Shown here: positions 5,743 through 10,396 of the stretch, piece by piece
How the letters are laid out: each line of letters opens with the position of its first letter
How positions within the stretch are numbered: position 1 is the first letter of the stretch
NCBI GenBank assembly: GCA_016935885.1
Contig: JAFGQA010000324.1
Span: forward strand, 1 to 10,396
Origin: Phycisphaerae bacterium
GTDB lineage: Bacteria; Planctomycetota; Phycisphaerae; UBA1845; UTPLA1
Direction: 5' to 3'
DNA: 10,396 bases
The notes under the pieces: model-generated
The model's database searches: none
The model's input: only the letters and a program-made list of their open reading frames with translations
What the model was told of the DNA's origin: nothing
Program-made: the position numbers and the translations under genes

Positions 5743-7093
5743 GTTCTGCGGTGGCTGACGACTCCCTGTAAACTTTCAGGCGTTTGCGCGCCCGCTCCTT
5801 GACCGCCTCGGTGGCCTGCTCCACGGCGCCGGCCTTTTTCCACGCTTCCCACGCGGCTTGCCGGTCTCCCGAGAACATCGTGACGTCGCCGAAGTATAGC
5901 CATGCCTCAGCGTCGCCGGGCGCTATCTCGAGCAGCCTTTCCAGCGTCCGGCGGGACGAGCTATAGTCTTGCAGCGTCGCCTGTAGGAGCGCCAGTCCTT
6001 TCAGCGCAGCTTGATGTCTCGGATCCGCCGCGAGGACATCCCTGTATTCTCCCTCTGCGGCACTGCGGTCGCCTTGCAGAAACAGCAGGCCGGCAAGGTC
6101 GTTCCGAGCGTCCAGGAGGTTCGGGTTGAGCTGTGAAGCCTCCCGCAGCCGCTGCACGGCCAGCCCGTGCTCACCGCGGAGCCGGTGCCAAGTACCGAGA
6201 TCATACAGCTTCTTGGCTTGCTTTGCCGCCTGATCGCTGATCGTCTCGATGGTCGCGGGCGGTTCGTTGTGCGGCAGCCGGATCACACCGTCCCCGGAAT
6301 TCGAGGACGCAAGGACTTGGTCGTCCGAGCGTTCCGCCTGCGGCGGGCCACCTGATCCCTCGATTCTCAGTCGATCGGTGATGCACCGACCGGTGTTGCC
6401 GGCTCGATCGGTGGCGGAGACCTTGACTTCGATCCTGCCGGAGATGTGCTCCGGCACGGTCCATCGGTAGGAGCTGTCGGCCGCCAGCAAGTCCGCAGCG
6501 ATCTGGAAGGTCTTGGTCTGCTCGGAGCGGTAATGGAGCTTGACGGGCCGATCGGGCAGGTTGTCGTCCTGAACGGTCCAGCGGACATGGAATTCTCTAT
6601 TGAGATCAAAATGATCGTCGGGTTGGAAAGCCAGGATCTGGACCATGGGCGCGGAGCGGTCCACACGGACGCACTGCTGTGGCGCAGTCCCGGGTTCGGG
6701 CGGCGGAGCGGATCGGCCGGCTGCGTTCAACAGCACCAGGTAGAAACCGTAAAGGCCGTCAGCGCAGGCGTCGAACGCGATCGGGCTTTCAGGGGGCGTC
6801 TGGCCGGGGAGGCGATGCCACGCCTTGCCCCGATCCGTGGTGTACCAAAGCTCAACGCCGGTCACGGGCGTTGAGTCGGGCGTGGTTTCGAACCAGATCA
6901 AGATGCGGGACGATGCGAGGGATGGCACGTCCTCGAAAAGGAAGCTCGACTGGTCGGAAGGGTGGGCGTCAGAGGCAGCCAGCCCGCTACTGGAGTCTCC
7001 GCCAGCGCGCGAGGGGACGTTCGAGCAGGCGAGCAAGAGGGTTGTACACGCCAAGGTGAGCAGCGGTCTGCGCGTTTGGATGGATGCGATCAT
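5720..7093 (-). CDS. TPR lipoprotein with two Ig-like domains
   Basis: This 457-residue protein has a signal peptide ending in lipobox LLAC, with Cys23 as the probable lipid-modified residue. Residues 60-145 (WYTTDRGKAWHRL, DGLYGFYLVLLNAAGRS) and 148-245 (VRWTVQDDNLPDRPVKLHYR, VSATDRAGNT) look like tandem beta-sandwich, Ig/FN3-like domains. Residues 292-422 contain about four TPR helical hairpins (for example NPNLLDARNDLAGLLFLQGD and DAEAWLYFGDVTMFSGDRQAAWEAWKKA). TPRs are protein-interaction modules, so an envelope scaffold or assembly role is plausible but not demonstrated. ATG 7093 has AGGGAA about eight bases upstream. The last seven codons (PSTAFHK) and the TAG stop lie in or at the edge of the palindromic element at 5611-5742, so the original C-terminus was probably different or longer. 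This is probably the first gene of a minus-strand series toward holA. Confidence 0.82.
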   Translation of the reverse strand: MIASIQTRRPLLTLACTTLLLACSNVPSRAGGDSSSGLAASDAHPSDQSSFLFEDVPSLASSRILIWFETTPDSTPVTGVELWYTTDRGKAWHRLPGQTPPESPIAFDACADGLYGFYLVLLNAAGRSAPPPEPGTAPQQCVRVDRSAPMVQILAFQPDDHFDLNREFHVRWTVQDDNLPDRPVKLHYRSEQTKTFQIAADLLAADSSYRWTVPEHISGRIEVKVSATDRAGNTGRCITDRLRIEGSGGPPQAERSDDQVLASSNSGDGVIRLPHNEPPATIETISDQAAKQAKKLYDLGTWHRLRGEHGLAVQRLREASQLNPNLLDARNDLAGLLFLQGDRSAAEGEYRDVLAADPRHQAALKGLALLQATLQDYSSSRRTLERLLEIAPGDAEAWLYFGDVTMFSGDRQAAWEAWKKAGAVEQATEAVKERARKRLKVYRESSATAEPSTAFHK

Positions 7094-7641
7094 GGCTGGT
7101 TCCCTGTGGACTGCGTGGGATTCGTTGCGACGGTGCCCGGTGACTTGCTGCCTGTGGGGGCCTTGGGTGGCCGGCGGAGATCGTTCAGGTCAGGCAGCGC
7201 GCGCGAAGAACCCGTCTCCCGGATCGCCGTGGTTATCGGACATAATCGTCTCGCCGGCGGGTGGCACTTGAGGACGATCTCAAACATGGTTGTCAGTGTT
7301 GATGAAGGGGCGGGACACAGTGGGCGGGGCGGAGTTCCCAATACTGAAATGGAGCTGCGTCCGAGAGAAGCGGCTCGGCGAAGGCCATCCGGCTGGACGG
7401 CCGTTTTTGGCAACGGCACCCGGTGTAGAGAGCTTACGCGCGGGAGCCATCCGTTCGATGTGGAGGATGGCCAGGTGCGATCGCCGGGTTCGCGCGGCCC
7501 GTAGTCGGTCGGTTCGCCCGGGCTGGTGGACGGCGGGTTGAATGTCGGGCTGGATTGGCATGTCCTGTGGCTGGTCGGACACGGCGGCTGGCGACAGGCC
7601 GCCCGCAAGTGGCCAACGTGGGACGAAGGAAGCAGTTGTTG
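7094..7641. other. 548-bp region without a convincing gene
   Basis: Frames on both strands here are Pro/Arg/Ser/Gly-rich and lack supported starts. The only partly suggestive one is a minus-strand frame whose TGA (7090-7092) overlaps the TPR ATG as ATGA, but its composition is not protein-like. The plus strand has a hairpin followed by T5 at 7383-7408. CATAAT at 7241-7246 resembles a -10 box but has no fitting -35. The promoter of the TPR gene is expected here, but I could not place it. Confidence 0.4.
7383..7408 (+). terminator. Possible intrinsic terminator with no obvious gene in front
   Basis: GGCC-A-TCC (7383-7390), loop GGCT and GGA-C-GGCC (7395-7402) form a seven-pair stem with one A/C mismatch, followed by TTTTT at 7404-7408. 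This is the layout of a Rho-independent terminator on the plus strand. No plus-strand gene is recognised upstream, so it may end an unseen small transcript or be chance. Confidence 0.3.
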
Positions 7642-7920
7642 ATGGGGGGGCGGGAAGCCGTGGGCGCAAGCAAACTCGTCAAACGCGTGGTCGTGGGCTT
7701 ATTCCTCTGTTGGCTGATGGCTGGTCTGGTTGGCTGTGCCTTGGCGCCGTTCGATCCTGGTCTCGAGTCGAGCTTCACGCCCTCGGCCCCGGTGGCACCA
7801 GGGGAGGCTGCGGAATCGGCGCCCGCGACACCTGACACCAAGCCGACGAGCGCCGAGGACGAGTCCTACGAGCGGCACCCCTCGAAGTGGCGGAAGAAGC
7901 TTCGGGCGAAGTACGCCTGA
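7642..7920 (+). CDS. Small putative lipoprotein, 92 residues
   Basis: The N-terminal signal (KLVKRVVVGLFLCWLMAGLVGC) has basic residues, a hydrophobic core and a lipobox LVGC; the mature part would be about 60 residues. The mature segment is Ala/Pro/Glu-rich with a basic C-terminus (HPSKWRKKLRAKYA). ATG 7642 has GAAGGA at 7625-7630, 11 bases away, which is long. TTG 7639 and GTG 7660 in the same frame are alternatives that would not remove the signal peptide. I recognise no family. It is isolated on the plus strand between two non-coding regions. A small envelope-anchored protein is the most that can be said; chance ORF is less likely given the clear lipobox. Confidence 0.65.
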   Translation: MGGREAVGASKLVKRVVVGLFLCWLMAGLVGCALAPFDPGLESSFTPSAPVAPGEAAESAPATPDTKPTSAEDESYERHPSKWRKKLRAKYA

Positions 7921-7940
7921 AGTCTCATCCGGACGACGCT
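7921..7940. other. Short spacer before hairpin repeat
   Basis: Only 20 bases separate the small lipoprotein stop (TGA 7918-7920) from the GTGGCAC-bounded repeat. No T-run terminator is present, so the repeat structure itself may be the end of the transcript. Confidence 0.3.
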
Positions 7941-8027
7941 TGTGGCACAACGCGGCCTCCGGCCGCTACCAAAGCGTGGCAGGGGTGTCCCGCCCGTGAC
8001 CCCACCGGCTTTGGCGCCGGTGCCACA
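7941..8027. repeat. 87-bp multi-hairpin intergenic repeat with TGTGGCAC / GTGCCACA ends
   Basis: Exact 8-base inverted ends are TGTGGCAC (7941-7948) and GTGCCACA (8020-8027). Inside are three hairpins: GCGGCC-TCC-GGCCGC (7952-7966), GGGGT / ACCCC (7982-7986 with 7999-8003), and CACCGG / CCGGTG (8003-8008 with 8017-8022). The last 26 bases are identical to 2031-2056. The GTGGCAC ends recall those of the two-hairpin repeats at 185-292 and 2048-2152. The remaining 8028-8297 holds no separate gene; TATTCT at 8181-8186 is a weak -10-like match without a properly spaced -35. Confidence 0.6.
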
Positions 8028-8297
8028 ACGGGTGCTCGGAGGGGCTCCAACAATGACCACCGGCCAAACGAACCAGGTGATCCAGCACTACCCCGACTGA
8101 CCACGCCCTTGCCGACGGGGGCTGCCGCTCGCCCCTGAATGAACCCATCGTCGTTGCTGGTCCGATCCGGCGAAGTCACGTATTCTGGCCTCGCCCATTC
8201 ACGAAACCTGGGTCGCACGATCGGCGCTCGGAGGGGGTACCGTGGCGCTGGGTGCCAGGTTGTGCGGCCGCAAGTTCGATGCGGCGGGGTCGATGAA

Positions 8298-10148
8298 ATG
8301 GCACGCCAGGGTGGTTCACGCCGGGCCTCCGCTCGCCGGAGATCTCCGCGACGACCGGTTCGCCAGCGGCCGGCGCCCGAGTCGGCTCGTCGTGGATACG
8401 CATCGCGCCTCGGAGAACGAAACCGCTGGCTCCTTGTCGGCTTCTGCCTGATCGCCTTGATCGTGGCACTGACATGCTGGCCGTCCTTCCTCAATCCTCA
8501 ACTCGATCCGGACGACTATCGCTACCTCCGGTTGGTGCAGGCACTCGATGCTGACTTCTCGGGCAACATCCTCGATGCCTCGATCGTCGAAAACCGCTGG
8601 GATCACCTCTGGTGGCTGGACGCAGAACAGGAGGTTCGCTTCTTCCGGCCGACCGTCGTGCTGAGCTACTGGCTGGACACGAAGCTCTACGGCGACGGGA
8701 TTGTGGTGGGGCTGCTGGTAACGAACGTCCTGCTGCATTTTGCCTGCGCGCTGCTTGCGTACGTGCTCCTCGTCCGTTGGGTGGGGATCGGGCTCCCGGC
8801 CCTGGTCGGCGGCGCGCTCTTCGCGGCGTTTGCCTGTCACGGTGGGGTCATCTGGTACATCGCCGGGCGGACCGACACGCTCGCCGCGCTAGGCTTCCTG
8901 GGCGGCCTGGCGCTGCACGTTTCGGGGCAGCAGCGAGCGAACTTGCGATGGCTGGCGCTTGGCTGCTACGCCTTCGCTTTCGTTACGAAGGAACTCGCGA
9001 TATCGCTTCCGGTCCTCTGCTTCTTGCACGATCACCTCGTCGAGGGCCGAGGGGGGGGCGTGAAAGGGCTCCTACGGAAGGAGTGGAGGCTGTACACGGG
9101 GTATGTCGCGATCGCGCTCGTCGTCCAGGGCGTGCGCGCGGTCGCGCTATCCGATGGCGGACCGAGTCTGGTCCATCCGTACTTCACCTCGCCGCTAAGT
9201 ACCGAGTTCCCGATGCATGTGTTGTATCAGTTCTGGAGCTACGGCGAGAATCTGCTGCTCGCGAGGTGGACCAAGCCCTTCATGACGCCGGCCGAGGTCT
9301 GGCGCTATCATTCGCTCGGCGGACTCGCCCTGATCTTGGCCGTGCTCGCGCCGGTCGTGATCTTGTCGTTTCGGGATCGCCGATTCCTGCTGTTCTCCGT
9401 GCTGGGGTTGCTCACTTGGCTGCCGGTTTCGTTTGTCTACCTGAGCGAGCGTTACCTGTACCTGCCTTCGTTGGCGGTTGCCGGCACGCTCGCGCTGACA
9501 CTGGCGCGACTCCGCCTTCACAAGGCCCGCTTCGTGCTCGGCTTGCTCGTGGCGGCGATCTGGATCGGCCACCAGGGCTATTCGCTCGCCCTCAAGAACC
9601 GCGCCATCTCGGGCCTGACGCGTGGGCCTACCTCAATGCAGCGTCAACTTGCCCAGTTGGAACCGGGCATTCCGAAGGGCGCGAAGGTTCTGATCCTGAA
9701 TCTGCCGGGCGACTGGCTCCAGGCCCAGTTCACCGAAGACCAACTTCGCGTCCAGCTCGGCGATCCAACGCTCTCCGTCCGTGTCCTGACGGTCATGCCC
9801 TCCGACGATCCGATGGGCTCCGGCATGGAGGTCCGCCGTGATGGAGAGAACGCCGTTGTCGTCGGCGGGCGTCCCCGCGAGCAAGGCGGGCGGTGCCCGC
9901 TCATGGAGGAAGGCGCGGAGCCGTTCCCGTGGATCGAACTCGAGACCGGCAGGAAGGTGACGGGCGCTCGCCTTGGTTTCGAGGTGGAGATCCTCGACGG
10001 CCGAGGTGACCGTTGCGACGAGCTGCGTTTCGTCCTTCCCGAGCCACTGGAGCACTATACGATCCTTCAGTGGCACGCGGACCCCGATGGACGTGGGCAC
10101 CCGGCGCACAGAAGGAACAGGGGCTGGGCGGAGTTCGTGAGGATCTAG
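8298..10148 (+). CDS. Multi-pass GT-C-type glycosyltransferase-like membrane protein (TMTC/PMT-like)
   Basis: This integral membrane protein has 616 residues from ATG 8298. It has a very basic N-terminus (about 1-43) followed by roughly ten hydrophobic segments from residue 44 to about 425. Marks of the GT-C superfamily are an acidic first loop just after TM1 (LDPDDYRYL, Asp70/72/73), FFRPT at 115-119, GRTDTLAALGFL at 190-201, KELAISLPVL at 231-240 and SERYLYLPS at 383-391. The last three resemble the TMTC O-mannosyltransferase group. Enzymes of this class use a polyprenyl-phosphate sugar at the outer membrane face. The C-terminal 130-160 residues are soluble and lack the TPRs usual in TMTC proteins. 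The start is uncertain: the frame is open to 8139, GTG 8262 is possible, and no clear ribosome site exists before 8298. The sugar and acceptor are unknown. It stands alone, with hairpin repeats upstream. Confidence 0.78.
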   Translation: MARQGGSRRASARRRSPRRPVRQRPAPESARRGYASRLGERNRWLLVGFCLIALIVALTCWPSFLNPQLDPDDYRYLRLVQALDADFSGNILDASIVENRWDHLWWLDAEQEVRFFRPTVVLSYWLDTKLYGDGIVVGLLVTNVLLHFACALLAYVLLVRWVGIGLPALVGGALFAAFACHGGVIWYIAGRTDTLAALGFLGGLALHVSGQQRANLRWLALGCYAFAFVTKELAISLPVLCFLHDHLVEGRGGGVKGLLRKEWRLYTGYVAIALVVQGVRAVALSDGGPSLVHPYFTSPLSTEFPMHVLYQFWSYGENLLLARWTKPFMTPAEVWRYHSLGGLALILAVLAPVVILSFRDRRFLLFSVLGLLTWLPVSFVYLSERYLYLPSLAVAGTLALTLARLRLHKARFVLGLLVAAIWIGHQGYSLALKNRAISGLTRGPTSMQRQLAQLEPGIPKGAKVLILNLPGDWLQAQFTEDQLRVQLGDPTLSVRVLTVMPSDDPMGSGMEVRRDGENAVVVGGRPREQGGRCPLMEEGAEPFPWIELETGRKVTGARLGFEVEILDGRGDRCDELRFVLPEPLEHYTILQWHADPDGRGHPAHRRNRGWAEFVRI

Positions 10149-10178
10149 GCTTCGATAGAATCTATCCAGAGACTGCGG

Positions 10179-10202
10179 CGCCGGCGTCCCGTCGGTGTTT
10201 TA
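10179..10202 (+). terminator. Candidate terminator after the GT-C gene
   Basis: CGCCGGCG (10179-10186) pairs with CGTCGGTG (10190-10197), allowing two G:T pairs, with a 3-base loop. TTTTA follows at 10198-10202. It starts 30 bases beyond the stop codon. The wobble pairs and short T-run keep confidence low. Confidence 0.4.
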
Positions 10203-10396
10203 TCCCGGGCGAGCCGCCCGAGTCACGGGAGGTCTTGGCCGGCTGGTTCGCCAGACGGCAGGCCATCCTTGGGGATCCCGTCTTTGGAACGAACGGCCCC
10301 CGACGAGGTGTGGTCTAGAGCGTTCTAGGGTTGAGCGTGCATGCTCCATTGACGCTTCGTTGCAGCGTCGGCCGCCTGTGGCCGACGGGGATGACC
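10203..10396. repeat. Gene-free window end with hairpins
   Basis: No supported gene is seen. A perfect 8-bp stem CGTCGGCC / GGCCGACG (10366-10373 with 10380-10387, loop GCCTGT) overlaps a 6-bp stem GACGCT / AGCGTC (10351-10356 with 10364-10369); the two are mutually exclusive folds. Another short near-palindrome lies at 10333-10346 (GAGCGTGCATGCTC). They may belong to another intergenic repeat that continues past the window. Confidence 0.4.

Noticed and set aside
7090..7608. 172-residue minus-strand frame whose stop overlaps the TPR start as ATGA
   Set aside because: The 4-base overlap would suit an operon, but the translation is Pro/Ser/Thr/Arg-rich with no domain, and neither 7608 nor the internal ATG at 7287 has a ribosome site.
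8612..9841. 409-residue plus-strand frame overlapping the GT-C gene
   Set aside because: Arg/Ala-rich off-frame reading of a membrane protein with recognisable motifs in the other frame.

Overview
The window is GC-rich DNA that looks like a chromosomal segment of a planctomycete-type bacterium, perhaps of the Phycisphaerae lineage. That placement is an inference. It rests on high GC, long structured intergenic regions packed with palindromic repeats, several lipoproteins with long Ala/Pro/Thr/Glu-rich linkers, Ig-like plus TPR architectures, and a TMTC-like GT-C membrane protein. No rRNA, tRNA or CRISPR array was seen, and no gene matches a known defence or phage system.

Layout: Positions 1-647 hold no convincing gene; they carry the end of a palindromic mobile-like element and two other hairpin repeats. 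A plus-strand gene (648-1973) encodes a ParA/MinD-type ATPase joined through a low-complexity linker to a C-terminal AMPK-beta/CBM48-like glycogen-binding domain. A repeat-filled convergent intergenic region follows (1974-2177). Four minus-strand genes are then read right to left: a TPR/Ig-like lipoprotein (7093-5720), the DNA polymerase III delta subunit holA (5579-4584), a large lipoprotein with five 11-residue repeats (4543-2954), and a small SAM-methyltransferase-like protein (2786-2178). On the plus strand, after about 550 bp without a convincing gene, come a 92-residue putative lipoprotein (7642-7920), another hairpin repeat (7941-8027), and a multi-pass GT-C glycosyltransferase-like protein (8298-10148).

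Functional reading: holA is the only housekeeping gene that can be named firmly. holA and the repeat-bearing lipoprotein are 40 bp apart and probably co-transcribed. A 132-bp palindromic element sits between the TPR gene and holA, and its right end supplies the last codons and stop of the TPR gene. Three envelope lipoproteins and the GT-C protein give the region a cell-envelope flavour, but no single pathway ties the genes together.

The most noteworthy items are the ParA-CBM48 fusion, which keeps most of the known carbohydrate-binding residues, and the palindromic element, whose two copies differ at 2 of 86 shared positions and one of which now ends a gene.
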